Positions 1 through 8,304 of a stretch of DNA of 34,942 nucleotides are shown piece after piece (the first letter of the stretch is position 1; each line of letters starts with the position of its first letter). The position numbers and the translations under genes are program-made. The notes below the pieces were generated by a model. The model did no database searches, was not told where the DNA came from, and saw only the letters and a program-made list of their open reading frames with translations. Origin of the DNA: Candidatus Sumerlaeia bacterium (lineage in GTDB: Bacteria; Sumerlaeota; Sumerlaeia; SLMS01; JAHLLQ01); contig JANQSL010000111.1 in the NCBI GenBank assembly GCA_028284075.1, positions 1 through 34,942 of the forward strand, in the 5' to 3' direction.

Positions 1-139
1 AAACCACACCAAGGGTCACCCAGCGTAACGGACGCCGATCAGTGGGGACGGGGGCGTCGGCACGGCGCGTCACCACCCGCATTTTTCGGGCTAGAGAGAT
101 GACTTTCATGGGAGAAAGGCTCCCGCGGCGGGCGGGATG
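1..139. other. Non-coding stretch downstream of phoH
   Basis: No convincing gene is visible here. It lies 3' of phoH on the minus strand. Read on the minus strand, a short 5-bp hairpin (GGGAG, loop CCTTT, CTCCC, near 109-123) sits after the phoH stop but lacks a T-run, so I do not call it a terminator. In many bacteria phoH is followed by an HD-domain gene and ybeY; neither begins inside this stretch. Confidence 0.4.
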
Positions 140-1303
140 CTAGCTGACGGCCGCTTTGCGAGCGCCACCGGCGGGCGCTTCGCGTGCCGGTTCGGAATTT
201 GGCCGGGCGTCTCTGGCTTCGCGCGCCGCATGGCTCTCCTGCTCGTAGGCGTTGATGATTTTCGTCAACAACGGATGCCGCACCACGTCGCCATTGTGGA
301 AGTGCACCATGCCCACACCGTCGATCCCTTTCAGGACCCGCTGAGCGTGGACGAGCCCTGACATGTGGCCTCGGGGAAGGTCAATCTGTGTGACATCACC
401 GGTTATGACGGCCTTGGACTCAAAGCCGAGGCGGGTCAGGAACATCTTCATTTGCTCGACGCTGGTGTTCTGACCCTCATCGAGGATGACGAAGGCGTTG
501 TTGAGGGTTCGGCCGCGCATGAAGGCGAGGGGAGCGATTTCGATGACACCGCTTTCAAGAGCGGCGCGAATCTTCTCGGCGTCCATCATTTCGTAGAGAG
601 CATCCCAGAGGGGCCGCACATAAGGATCGAATTTCTGAGCCAGATCACCGGGGAGAAATCCGAGACGTTCACCCGCTTCGACCGCCGGTCTGCAGAGGAT
701 GATGCGGCTGACCTCACCACTGGTCAAAGCGGCGGATGCCATGGCCATCGCGAGGTAGGTCTTGCCGGTGCCGGCCGGGCCGATGCCAAAGGTGACGGTG
801 TTTTCGCGGATGGCGCGGACGTAACGGCGCTGAGAGCTTGTCAAGGGAGAGAGCTTGCGCCTTTTGATGGGCACGGGGATGGTATCCATGAAGACATCCC
901 GCAGCGATTCGTCCTGAACCGCCTGCGGGACCTCCACTTCGCCGTTTCCATCGAGACCCTCAACAGGGGGCATGCCCTTGCGGGCGCGATCCGCGGCATA
1001 GCGCATCGCCTGCCGGAACTGATGGTCCGACAGACGGCCCTGGTTGCGGACGATGTCCAGAATTTCGCGGATGACCTGGGTGGTCCGCTCGACGACTTCC
1101 GGCTCACCGATGATCTTGAGGCGATTGCCTCGGATCACCAGACGCGCATCGAGGTGGGACTGAAGAGCCCGGATCTTTTCGTCGTTGTTTCCGCAGAGTT
1201 CGAGGAGTTCGTTCTGGCTGAGGGTAACGGTGTTCTCGGCCTGTGCCTGCAAATGATGCCTGCTTTCCATATGCCCCAATGAAGAGGCTGTCATTCTATC
1301 CAT
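140..1303 (-). CDS. phoH: PhoH family ATPase (YbeZ/PhoH-like)
   Basis: A 387-residue cytoplasmic P-loop ATPase of the PhoH/YbeZ family, usually linked to RNA metabolism and ribosome quality control together with YbeY. Visible motifs are a Walker A GPAGTGKT at about residues 175-182, a Walker B VILDEGQN at about 272-279 and the family motif TGDVTQIDLP at about 301-310. The first 150 residues match the family's N-terminal RNA-binding-like extension (around RLVIRGNRLKIIGE). The last ~30 residues are Ala/Arg/Glu-rich and probably disordered. Length is normal for the family. The start is uncertain: ATGs at 1303, 1294 and 1270 are all in frame and none has a strong ribosome binding site. It is the last gene of a leftward row behind pyrD and the winged-helix gene, with 65 bases between it and the latter. 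Family assignment is sure; the cellular role is inferred. Confidence 0.95.
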   Translation of the reverse strand: MDRMTASSLGHMESRHHLQAQAENTVTLSQNELLELCGNNDEKIRALQSHLDARLVIRGNRLKIIGEPEVVERTTQVIREILDIVRNQGRLSDHQFRQAMRYAADRARKGMPPVEGLDGNGEVEVPQAVQDESLRDVFMDTIPVPIKRRKLSPLTSSQRRYVRAIRENTVTFGIGPAGTGKTYLAMAMASAALTSGEVSRIILCRPAVEAGERLGFLPGDLAQKFDPYVRPLWDALYEMMDAEKIRAALESGVIEIAPLAFMRGRTLNNAFVILDEGQNTSVEQMKMFLTRLGFESKAVITGDVTQIDLPRGHMSGLVHAQRVLKGIDGVGMVHFHNGDVVRHPLLTKIINAYEQESHAAREARDARPNSEPAREAPAGGARKAAVS

Positions 1304-1368
1304 CCGAGAGAATTCTGTGCAAAACTCCAGCCCCCGTCAACGCGAGACAGGCTGTAAACACAACTTTC

Positions 1369-2115
1369 TCACGGATCTGAAGCCTCCCCGGTCCTCCGGC
1401 GTTCCTCCGCGGCGCGGTCCAGAATGTCCTGCTCACGGCGGATTTCCCGGAGGATCCAGCCCAGGGTCTGGATCTCCTTTTTTCTCGCCCGAGCGAAGAC
1501 CTTGCGAACAAGCGGCAGGTCAAAGCGGCGATTGATGAGCCGCAACTCGTCGAGGATGAAGGCATTCATTTTCATGGAAACGTTGTCGAGATAGAGACTC
1601 ACGACCTCCCGGAGTTTCGAGTCGTGGTCATCGTTGTTCTCGGCGGCGGCAGCCTCCACAGGGCGCGCGTAACGGAATGCGTCGTCAGACAATCCGAAGA
1701 GATCCGGCTCCATGCGGCGCACTTCTTCCCACGATGTGGGCGTCGGGAGGGGAACGACGACCTGAAAGAGAGCTTCCTCTTCGTCGTTATCGGGAAGGAA
1801 GCTGCGGAGAACACCGCCCTTGCGGAGTTTGGTGAGTGCCTGGCGCGTTTTCTTTGCGTCCATACCGAGACGGCCGGCGAGGGTATCGATGGAGATCTCA
1901 ACCGTTCCGGGATCGCGATTCAATGCGCAGTCCAGCTCGACGATTTTCTTGAATACAACCCAGGCTTGGGGGGACTTGCACTTTTCGAAGAGAAAGACAG
2001 GCAGACCGCTGTGTTCGATCCACGCGGGAAAGCGAATCCAGGAGTTGTTGTGATCACGTTCGTCCAAGGCGCTGTGGGTTGCCTTTGCGGATATACCGGC
2101 CGGAGTTTCAGGCAC
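1369..2115 (-). CDS. Winged-helix protein, possibly DnaD-like
   Basis: A 248-residue cytoplasmic protein with no signal peptide or membrane segment. Residues about 40-110 look like a winged helix: a block beginning QAWVVFKKIVELD, then IDTLAGRLGMDAKKTRQALTKL as the helix-turn-helix and a short strand pair ending in RSFLPD. The C-terminal part (about 170-235) is helical, with a YLDN near its start and a Gly-Trp-Ile close to its end (TLGWILREIRRE). That arrangement resembles the C-terminal domain of DnaD/replication-initiation proteins, but this is judged by eye. The start is GTG at 2115; no good ribosome binding site precedes it and no nearby ATG is in frame. It sits between pyrD (47-base gap) and phoH in one leftward row, so co-transcription is likely. 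Function is unknown; a DNA-binding role is the best guess. Confidence 0.75.
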   Translation of the reverse strand: MPETPAGISAKATHSALDERDHNNSWIRFPAWIEHSGLPVFLFEKCKSPQAWVVFKKIVELDCALNRDPGTVEISIDTLAGRLGMDAKKTRQALTKLRKGGVLRSFLPDNDEEEALFQVVVPLPTPTSWEEVRRMEPDLFGLSDDAFRYARPVEAAAAENNDDHDSKLREVVSLYLDNVSMKMNAFILDELRLINRRFDLPLVRKVFARARKKEIQTLGWILREIRREQDILDRAAEERRRTGEASDP

Positions 2116-2162
2116 GGAAACAACGAGCTCAGAGAAAATGCACCGTGTCTCTGCGTTGAAGA

Positions 2163-3194
2163 CTAGTTTACGGCTCTCGCGATTTCACCGGCCATGGCGG
2201 GGCCCTGATAAACCAGTCCCGTATAGACCTGCACGATTCCCGCTCCCGCGTCGAGCTTCTCTTCGACGTCTTTGGGCGTGAAGATGCCGCCCACGCCGAT
2301 AATAGGCAATTTGCCGTCAGTGTGTCTGCTGATGCGTTCGATTGTCAGGGTGCTCTTTTTTGTCAATGGCCGGCCGCTGAGACCGCCGGTTTCGTCCTTT
2401 TCACTGGAGCGAAGGCAGGGCCGGGCGGTCGTTGTGTTTGTTGCGATGATGCCGTCGACGCCCGCCTCCACGATGGTATCGATCATTGGCAGGAGGTCTT
2501 TGTCGTCGATATCGGGTGCGATCTTGACGAAGAGCGGCGGGCGCCTTGGGTAACGTCTTCCGAGGCGGTTGTCTTCGTCGACCAGTGTGCGCAGCAGGTG
2601 GTGCAGGTAGTCGCCGCCCTGCAAATCCCGGAGGCCCGGGGTGTTGGGAGAACTGATGTTGACTGCAAGGTAGTCGGCGAAAGGATAGATGCGCCGCATG
2701 ACATCAACATAGTCCCGGGCGGCGTTTTCCAGGGGTGTTTCCTTCTGTTTGCCAAGGCTGACACCAAGGACTTCACGGCCACGGTTCTTGTGGAAGGCGC
2801 GGAGCCGGGGGAGAGCGGCCTCCACTCCGCAGTTCGGAAACCCCATGCGGTTAATGATGGCATGTTCCGGAGGAAGACGAAACACGCGAGGCTTTGGGTT
2901 ACCGACCTGAGGGCGCGGTGTGAGGGTTCCGACCTCGACATGGCCAAAGCCCAGAAGCCAAAGCCCCATGGCGAGGCGCACATCCTTGTCAAAGCCGGCG
3001 GCGACTCCGATGGCGTTGGGAAAAATCACTCCACAGAGAGGAATCTCCCGGCGTGGAACGGCTCCCGCGATACGGCGGAGAACAGATCGTCCGGCGACAG
3101 TGGCCTGAGCGTATTCAAGCCCAAGGGCTGCCAGGTGATGAGCCCGCTCGGGATCGAGGCGCTTCAGGAGCGGAAAGAGGGCCTCGCGGTACAT
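2163..3194 (-). CDS. pyrD: Dihydroorotate dehydrogenase (quinone), class 2
   Basis: A 343-residue flavoprotein oxidising dihydroorotate to orotate in pyrimidine synthesis, passing electrons to membrane quinones. The N-terminal helix segment (MYREALFPLLKRLDPERAHHLA) is typical of class 2 enzymes, which bind the inner membrane this way. The catalytic core shows VAAGFDKD, the substrate loop NRMGFPN, the VNISSPNTPGLRDLQ loop bearing the class 2 catalytic Ser, KIAPDI, and the FMN phosphate site IIGVGGI near the C-terminus. I chose the ATG at 3194 because it begins the conserved helix; 27 further upstream codons are open but unlike the family. It follows the terminator of the thioredoxin gene, so it probably has its own promoter, and it leads the pyrD / winged-helix / phoH row. 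Confidence 0.96.
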   Translation of the reverse strand: MYREALFPLLKRLDPERAHHLAALGLEYAQATVAGRSVLRRIAGAVPRREIPLCGVIFPNAIGVAAGFDKDVRLAMGLWLLGFGHVEVGTLTPRPQVGNPKPRVFRLPPEHAIINRMGFPNCGVEAALPRLRAFHKNRGREVLGVSLGKQKETPLENAARDYVDVMRRIYPFADYLAVNISSPNTPGLRDLQGGDYLHHLLRTLVDEDNRLGRRYPRRPPLFVKIAPDIDDKDLLPMIDTIVEAGVDGIIATNTTTARPCLRSSEKDETGGLSGRPLTKKSTLTIERISRHTDGKLPIIGVGGIFTPKDVEEKLDAGAGIVQVYTGLVYQGPAMAGEIARAVN

Positions 3195-3249
3195 GATGAG
3201 AATTCCGGGGTGGTGTACGGCGCTTTGTGAGCCATTGCGGCGGAGGCGG

Positions 3250-3284
3250 GGCAAAATGAAAACGGCGGCCTTCAATGGCCGCCG
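3250..3284 (-). terminator. Intrinsic terminator of the thioredoxin-like gene
   Basis: An 8-bp perfect stem (CGGCGGCC / GGCCGCCG, 3263-3270 and 3277-3284) with a 6-base loop. Read on the minus strand it is followed by TTTTCATTTT. It lies 28 bases after the stop of the leftward gene at 3312 and ahead of pyrD, so it should separate these two units. Confidence 0.8.
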
Positions 3285-3311
3285 CGAATTCCGTTTGTGA
3301 CGCGAGCCGGA

Positions 3312-4775
3312 TTATTTTCCGCCGGGCTCCGAGAGTGCCTGCGCAACCGCCACCTCGAGTTGCGGACCCCGCACCTTTTCCGCGGCAATGCGTCCCTGCC
3401 GGTCCAGGACGTACATGGTGGGAATGAACTGCACATTCATCATGTTTGCCAGTTCACCTCCCTTGTCGAAAATATGTGTCCAGGTCATGTCGCGTTTCTT
3501 GACGAAGGAAAGAAGAGCGTCTTCTTTCCGGTCCAGGCTGATGCTGACGATGTTGAGACCTTTGTCGTCGTACTCCTCATGAAGACTCACAAGGTTGGGG
3601 ACTTCACGGACACAGGGTCCGCACCAGGTTGCCCAGTAGTCGACGAGCACAACGTTTCCCTCATGTGCGGCGAGGTCGAAAGACTCGCCGTAGAGGTCCG
3701 TTGTTTTCACGGAGGGGAAGGATTTGCGCTCTCCCGAGGGGATAAGCAGTGAACTCTGGCCTTCGGATGCGGCTTCTCCGGTATGGGAGCCGGCGGGTTC
3801 TTCAGAGACAGCTTTCAGATCCGCGTCCAGAGCCTGGGCCGTCTGAATTTCGCTGATCATGGTAGCAATGGCGCTTTCAGGAAGAGGAACAGCGACGGAG
3901 GCGGAGGCACCGGACTGAGCGAACTGAAGAGCACCGATTTTCTGAGCCATGGCGGCGGTTTCCGGATCCTGTGACATCATCTGCATCATGGCGGCGGCGC
4001 CGGGAAGGATTTGATTGAGGGCTGTGACCGCGCGGCCGGTGGTTTCCTCGTCGCTGAAGGACATGAGGAGGTTCAGGTTCACGGAGTCGCCCTCGCTGAC
4101 ACTGAGAGCGGCTGTTTGTAGGTTGCCGATTTCCTGAAGGAACGCGGGAGCACCCGGGAACATGGCAGCCTGAGGAGCCATTTGCGCGGCGGCGGCTTTG
4201 AGTTCCACGCGGTTTTCGTCGGTGAGAGATGCCGCCACAAAGACCGGCGACTTGCCGAATTTGGTGATGAGCGTGGAGAGAGGACCGCTGGTGACGGATC
4301 CCGCTTCTGCCGAGGTCATCTTTGCGAGGATGTCGGTATCCTTTGAAATGGCAACGCCACTGTCCGTCAGCTGTGCCTCGACATCGCCGGTCTCATCGAG
4401 ATCGATGCGCTGCTGAACGAGATCGCGGTCGATGCCTCCGTACATCAGAAGATATTCCACATCGTCATTTTGAGCGGACGGATCCGTCATGCCGATTTCG
4501 ATGGCTGACAGCTGTCCGGGAAAATCCTCGAAAAGCTCGCCACCGTATTTTTCATGCAGCATGCCGGTGAAGTAATTCTGCATTTCCGGCACTGCTTCGC
4601 GGATGGACTTCAGTTGGGGCGTGGCAAGCATCGCGTCCATGTCGAAACGCATGACCACCTGAGCGTCCGACGGCATTTGGGAGAAGGGGGCGGGTGCTTC
4701 GGCGTTCGCGGTGGAAATCAGAACCGCCGCGAAGGCAAAGCCTCCTGTTATCGCCTTGATTGCGGAGAATCGCAT
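3312..4775 (-). CDS. Exported TlpA/thioredoxin-like protein with large unknown N-terminal region
   Basis: A 487-residue exported protein. Residues 1-25 form a signal peptide (MRFSAIKAITGG..., cleavage probably after ANA). Residues about 30-320 are an Ala/Met-rich region I do not recognise, starting FSQMPSDAQVVMRFD. A linker rich in Ser, Glu and Gly (about 325-350) joins it to a C-terminal thioredoxin fold with the redox motif WCGPC at about 384-388 and the cis-proline region QFIPTMYVLD. That domain looks like TlpA/ResA proteins, which reduce disulfides outside the inner membrane. The start ATG at 4775 is preceded by AAAGGA with six bases of spacing. It lies 151 bases after the phosphoesterase gene and ends at a good terminator, so it may be a single transcript. 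The thioredoxin domain is sure; the substrate is unknown. Confidence 0.9.
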   Translation of the reverse strand: MRFSAIKAITGGFAFAAVLISTANAEAPAPFSQMPSDAQVVMRFDMDAMLATPQLKSIREAVPEMQNYFTGMLHEKYGGELFEDFPGQLSAIEIGMTDPSAQNDDVEYLLMYGGIDRDLVQQRIDLDETGDVEAQLTDSGVAISKDTDILAKMTSAEAGSVTSGPLSTLITKFGKSPVFVAASLTDENRVELKAAAAQMAPQAAMFPGAPAFLQEIGNLQTAALSVSEGDSVNLNLLMSFSDEETTGRAVTALNQILPGAAAMMQMMSQDPETAAMAQKIGALQFAQSGASASVAVPLPESAIATMISEIQTAQALDADLKAVSEEPAGSHTGEAASEGQSSLLIPSGERKSFPSVKTTDLYGESFDLAAHEGNVVLVDYWATWCGPCVREVPNLVSLHEEYDDKGLNIVSISLDRKEDALLSFVKKRDMTWTHIFDKGGELANMMNVQFIPTMYVLDRQGRIAAEKVRGPQLEVAVAQALSEPGGK

Positions 4776-4926
4776 GAATTGTCCTTTCAGTCGTGTCGGC
4801 CGCTGCATTCCAGCCTGAAGGTGGGTACGCAATGGGTCGGCCCGCCTTCAAATGGAAAACCGGATTGAATGTTTTGTTCCCTGCCTCGAAAGAACGAAGA
4901 GTGCACGAACTGTTGGATTTAGGTGC

Positions 4927-5841
4927 TCAAGGAGCTGTTTTTTGCAAATCCCGGTATTTTCCCGGCTCGGGCTGTTGCACTTCACGGACTGTCCAGTCCT
5001 GACCTTTCAATGAATGGACTTTCACGCCGGTTGTGTCATTCTCGCGCACCAGCTCCAGAAATCCCAGGTCGGCGGAGGGTCTGCCTTTTCGCCGGTACAT
5101 GGGGGCTCCCGCATTCAGGTAGGTGATATTCGGACGGGAAGGGCTTCGATAAATCCAGCGATAGTGATGGTGCCCGTGGAGAAAAAGGACGGGGATATCG
5201 AGTTCTCCGAGAAAGGCAAGAAGCCGGTCGCCTCCGCGGAGTTCCGTGCCCCGGTCGTGATGAAACACACCGGGGAGATCCTCTGCCGGGAAGTGGCAGA
5301 CAACCCAGAGCTCGCGGGCGGTGGCGCCACGATCCGCGCGCCAGTCGCGCAGGGATTTCAAAGTTCGATCATCAAAGACGCCAAAGCAGCCAACGCCGTT
5401 TGATGTGGTTCCGTCGATTCCCGCGATCCACAGTCCGTTACCGACGTCTTCGAACCATGGCCAGGTGCCGTGAAAACACCAGTTGCCGAGATGGACGTCG
5501 AAGCTCTTCGTTCGCAGTTCCCGTTTGGTATAGCGGTCATGGTTGCCGGGTACGGCACGAATTTTCCCGGAAAGTGAGTCTTCGAGCGGCTTCAGCGCCT
5601 CAACCGCAGCCTTGAATTCCGATGGCAGCGAGGTGGTGGTGAAATCGCCGCTGAACAAAACGCGATCCGGTGAGATGCTCTCGACATGTTCGACAAGTTC
5701 GGTGGCCCGATGTTGTTGAAAAGCTCTGGATCGCTTGAGGACAAGGTTGGCAATTCCCAGCAGGCGTTTCCCCAACAGGTATCCCGGGTTGGCGGTAAAG
5801 CGCCAGAAATGCAAATCTCCGATGTGAGCCGCACGGAACAT
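4927..5841 (-). CDS. Calcineurin-like metallophosphoesterase
   Basis: A 304-residue protein with the full set of dimetal phosphoesterase motifs: GDLH at 8-11, GDFT near 65, GNHD at 99-102, a lone His in VVCHFP near 183 and HGHHH at 222-226. No signal peptide is evident, so it is probably cytoplasmic or peripheral at the inner membrane. The substrate cannot be told from the sequence; relatives cleave cyclic nucleotides, nucleotide-sugar lipids (LpxH-type) or phosphoproteins. Its place near lpxK makes a role in envelope lipids tempting, but it lacks clear LpxH-specific features and is somewhat longer than LpxH (about 240 residues). I chose the ATG at 5841 because the family begins a few residues before the first metal motif; the upstream open codons are Pro-rich and unlikely. 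Confidence 0.9.
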   Translation of the reverse strand: MFRAAHIGDLHFWRFTANPGYLLGKRLLGIANLVLKRSRAFQQHRATELVEHVESISPDRVLFSGDFTTTSLPSEFKAAVEALKPLEDSLSGKIRAVPGNHDRYTKRELRTKSFDVHLGNWCFHGTWPWFEDVGNGLWIAGIDGTTSNGVGCFGVFDDRTLKSLRDWRADRGATARELWVVCHFPAEDLPGVFHHDRGTELRGGDRLLAFLGELDIPVLFLHGHHHYRWIYRSPSRPNITYLNAGAPMYRRKGRPSADLGFLELVRENDTTGVKVHSLKGQDWTVREVQQPEPGKYRDLQKTAP

Positions 5842-5910
5842 GAAACCGAGCAGGCATGAAGGAACCGGGGGTGGCAAGCGGGAGGGGAATGGAATGTTCT
5901 CGAGGACAAA

Positions 5911-6456
5911 TCAGGGGACGTTTTCAGGGAGATCATGCGGTTCTGATCTCTTGGGAATCCTTTTGCCGCTTTCGACCGTGTTTTTCAGAAACTCGAGCCA
6001 CGTCCATCTTCTGCCGTTTTTCAAAGTTTCGACGTATGCCGCCATGGTATCGCGATACAGTTGGTCGCAAACTAAAAAAGGGGACTGTGGATCGGGCAGT
6101 TCGCCCTTTAGAATCCGGTCAATGACCGCAATCTGGCGCTCGAAATACTCAATGGCTTTGTCGTGGTTGCCGGCAGCAATTTCGGTCACGCCAAGAGTCT
6201 CCAAAATGCCCGGGTCATTGGTTGCACCGATCTTTCCGGATTCGATCAGTAGAATTTCTCTGGCGGCATCATGGTCTTTGTTTTCAAGAGCACCATGGGC
6301 TGCCATGATAATAGCGACTGTTCCCGCGCGGTGTCTGTTAACCTTGTGATTTTGATAAACGACGAAGGTCAGAAAGGCGACCACCGTAACAATTACTGAC
6401 ATTGCTGCCAGCCTGTACCTCCTGTCCGGGAGCAGACTTTTCACGTCAAATCGCAT
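5911..6456 (-). CDS. Membrane-anchored TPR-like protein, unknown function
   Basis: A 181-residue protein with one N-terminal membrane segment (about residues 17-38, LAAMSVIVTVVAFLTFVVY) after a basic cytoplasmic end, and a soluble helical part outside. Residues about 70-110 read as one tetratricopeptide-like helix pair (ILETLGVTEIAAGNHDKAIEYFERQI), suggesting a protein-binding scaffold. The ATG at 6456 overlaps the last bases of the DUF1499 gene (stop at 6446-6448), so the two are translationally coupled. The final ~20 residues are charged and Pro-rich. I do not recognise a specific family. Confidence 0.8.
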   Translation of the reverse strand: MRFDVKSLLPDRRYRLAAMSVIVTVVAFLTFVVYQNHKVNRHRAGTVAIIMAAHGALENKDHDAAREILLIESGKIGATNDPGILETLGVTEIAAGNHDKAIEYFERQIAVIDRILKGELPDPQSPFLVCDQLYRDTMAAYVETLKNGRRWTWLEFLKNTVESGKRIPKRSEPHDLPENVP

Positions 6457-6925
6457 CCGGTGTGAGCCGCGCCCGGATGCTTTCCACACGGTTCCGATTT
6501 ACGCCCAGGTCGGAGTGTCCGGCGCGGGATGCAGAGCGCACGTGAATGAGAGATGCTTTCCGGTCGAGAAGGAATTCGACGTCATCGACGAAGCGGAACA
6601 CCCGTGATGTGAACTCCACATGCATATAGTCGTTTTCCAGGGTGATGATTTTCGCGCGAGGCATGTCACGGATAACCTGTTCAAGACGGACCAGCGCCTC
6701 GTCCGGATCCTCATTGATTACGATCGGTTCGATGAAGTGTACGGCATCGTTTTGTTCTTCGAGGGAACAAACACAGTTTGGCGACTCAGGACAGGGGAGC
6801 AGTTTGCCGTCCAAGGGGCCCAGGTTCTGTGGCGAGCGTGAAAAGATTGAGCAGCCCACGAGAAACAGAACCACAAAAAAAAGGCCGGCCAGTATTCCGC
6901 CCAAAAAGATCATTGGTTTGCGCAT
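6446..6925 (-). CDS. DUF1499 family lipoprotein
   Basis: A 159-residue DUF1499 protein. It begins with a signal peptide ending in a lipobox (LVGC, Cys25), so it should be a lipoprotein on a diderm membrane. The family hallmarks are CPESPNCV (about 45-52) and, near the end, RSASRAGHSDLGVNRNRVE. The biochemical function of DUF1499 is not known. A ribosome binding site (GGAAGGAG) precedes the start by about 11 bases; a second ATG five bases upstream is out of frame. It follows lpxK after 46 bases and overlaps the next gene, so lpxK, this gene and the TPR-like gene probably form an operon concerned with the envelope. Confidence 0.88.
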   Translation of the reverse strand: MRKPMIFLGGILAGLFFVVLFLVGCSIFSRSPQNLGPLDGKLLPCPESPNCVCSLEEQNDAVHFIEPIVINEDPDEALVRLEQVIRDMPRAKIITLENDYMHVEFTSRVFRFVDDVEFLLDRKASLIHVRSASRAGHSDLGVNRNRVESIRARLTPDAI

Positions 6926-6971
6926 GCCATGGTCGTCTCCTTCCGTCTGGCAAGCGAGAAGCCTGCCGGGG

Positions 6972-8129
6972 CTATTTCAAGTATCCACGAAGGGCACCGG
7001 CACGAATGCGGGACATGACCACTTTTTGAGCGAGGGCTTCATCCTTCGCGTTCACAAATCCCAACGAAATGCGGAGAGACACAAAGCTTCCGGGAAGACC
7101 GTCCATTTCCCGAAGCTTCACAGCATCCTTGTCGGTCACCACGATGTAAGCGGCGCCTGCCCTGCGACGTGCCCGCTCCCAATTCGCAACGTCCTTTTTC
7201 GTCGGCAGAGCATGATCAGGCAGTCGAATTTCGCGGACAACGCGGCCCCCGGCTCGCCCGACGGCAAGACGGACCGACGCGGGGTTGCCGACGGCACTCG
7301 CCACGAACAGGGCGTTGTCATGGAGAGCGGCGGCGCCAAGGGCTTTGCCGTCTCTCAGACGCAGGACACCGGTGGTGTCCATGCGGGTGCGGACAATGGG
7401 AACACCGGGATAGCGGGATTTCAAAAAACGTACAGCCTGGCCGGTTTGCGCCCGATCATCGCAGCGGGTCAGGACAAGGAGATGGGCACGCTCGAGTGCA
7501 CCGAGGGGCTCCCGGAGAGTGCCGCGGGGAAAAACCTTCAGACTGTTGAGGGGTTTTGTGGCATCGAGAAGAACAATGTCGCCCTGGCGGTCGAGGGAGA
7601 CATGCTGGAAGCCATCGTCGAGTACGAATGTATCGATTTCAAACCGTTGGAGCAGTGCCCGCCCCGCGCGGTTGCGATTTGAGCAGGCCGCAACAGGCAC
7701 GGATTCAAGCCGGCGTGCAAGAAAAACGGGTTCGTCGCCGGCCTGCCGGACGGTGGCGCGGAGCTTTTTCCCGTCATGGACGAGAACAAGGCGGTCCTCT
7801 TCATCCCGGCCGTATCCGCGGGTCAGAACGGCGGGAACACGCCCTTTTTGCTGAAGAAACCGGGCAAGCCAGATGCAGAAGGGGGTTTTGCCGGTGCCTC
7901 CAAGGGTGAGGTTACCGACGGAAAGCACAATGGCCGGAAGGCGGTCGCGCTTGAGAACTCCGGCCTCATGAAGGAGGCGGCTTGTCCACGCGGCTGCGCC
8001 GTAAACCGGGGCCACAACCCCGAAGGTGGTCTGAAGGGCGCGTTCCAGCGGTCCTTTTCCGGGACTGTCGTCGGCAATGCTGGAAAAGGTTTCCTCGGCC
8101 ACCTGGCCGATACGCGACTTAAGAGACAT
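6972..8129 (-). CDS. lpxK: Tetraacyldisaccharide 4'-kinase LpxK
   Basis: A 385-residue inner-membrane-associated kinase that phosphorylates the 4' position of the lipid A disaccharide precursor, the sixth step of lipid A synthesis. The P-loop GNLTLGGTGKT (about residues 72-82) is the LpxK form of Walker A, and VLDDGFQH (about 155-162) is the second conserved block. VVTDKDAVKL near the C-terminus is also typical. Length is slightly above the usual 320-350 because of an N-terminal extension. The ATG at 8129 is preceded by GAGAGGGG. It is the first gene of the leftward block and is divergent from the secreted-protein gene at 8305. Its presence shows that the organism makes LPS. Confidence 0.95.
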   Translation of the reverse strand: MSLKSRIGQVAEETFSSIADDSPGKGPLERALQTTFGVVAPVYGAAAWTSRLLHEAGVLKRDRLPAIVLSVGNLTLGGTGKTPFCIWLARFLQQKGRVPAVLTRGYGRDEEDRLVLVHDGKKLRATVRQAGDEPVFLARRLESVPVAACSNRNRAGRALLQRFEIDTFVLDDGFQHVSLDRQGDIVLLDATKPLNSLKVFPRGTLREPLGALERAHLLVLTRCDDRAQTGQAVRFLKSRYPGVPIVRTRMDTTGVLRLRDGKALGAAALHDNALFVASAVGNPASVRLAVGRAGGRVVREIRLPDHALPTKKDVANWERARRRAGAAYIVVTDKDAVKLREMDGLPGSFVSLRISLGFVNAKDEALAQKVVMSRIRAGALRGYLK

Positions 8130-8186
8130 GATCCCCTCTCTGTGGCAAAACAGTCTCGTCGAGTTGGTCCGGGCGGGGTTGGTGGG

Positions 8187-8224
8187 CAATGGTCATCCCT
8201 CTGTGGAGAAGGGGATGACCATTG
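8187..8224. repeat. Perfect 13-bp inverted repeat between lpxK and a secreted-protein gene
   Basis: CAATGGTCATCCC (8187-8199) is repeated in exact reverse complement at 8212-8224, with a 12-base loop. It sits in the divergent intergenic region 58 bases upstream of the lpxK start and 80 bases upstream of the rightward gene. No T-run follows on either side, so it is more likely an operator or 5'-leader RNA hairpin than a terminator. The binding factor is unknown. Confidence 0.75.
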
Positions 8225-8304
8225 TGGAGAACAAAATGCTTGCAGAGACGGAGCGTAAGAAGAAGCCTGATTTGGTATTCCCAAAAAACGGAGGTTTCAA
8301 GAAC

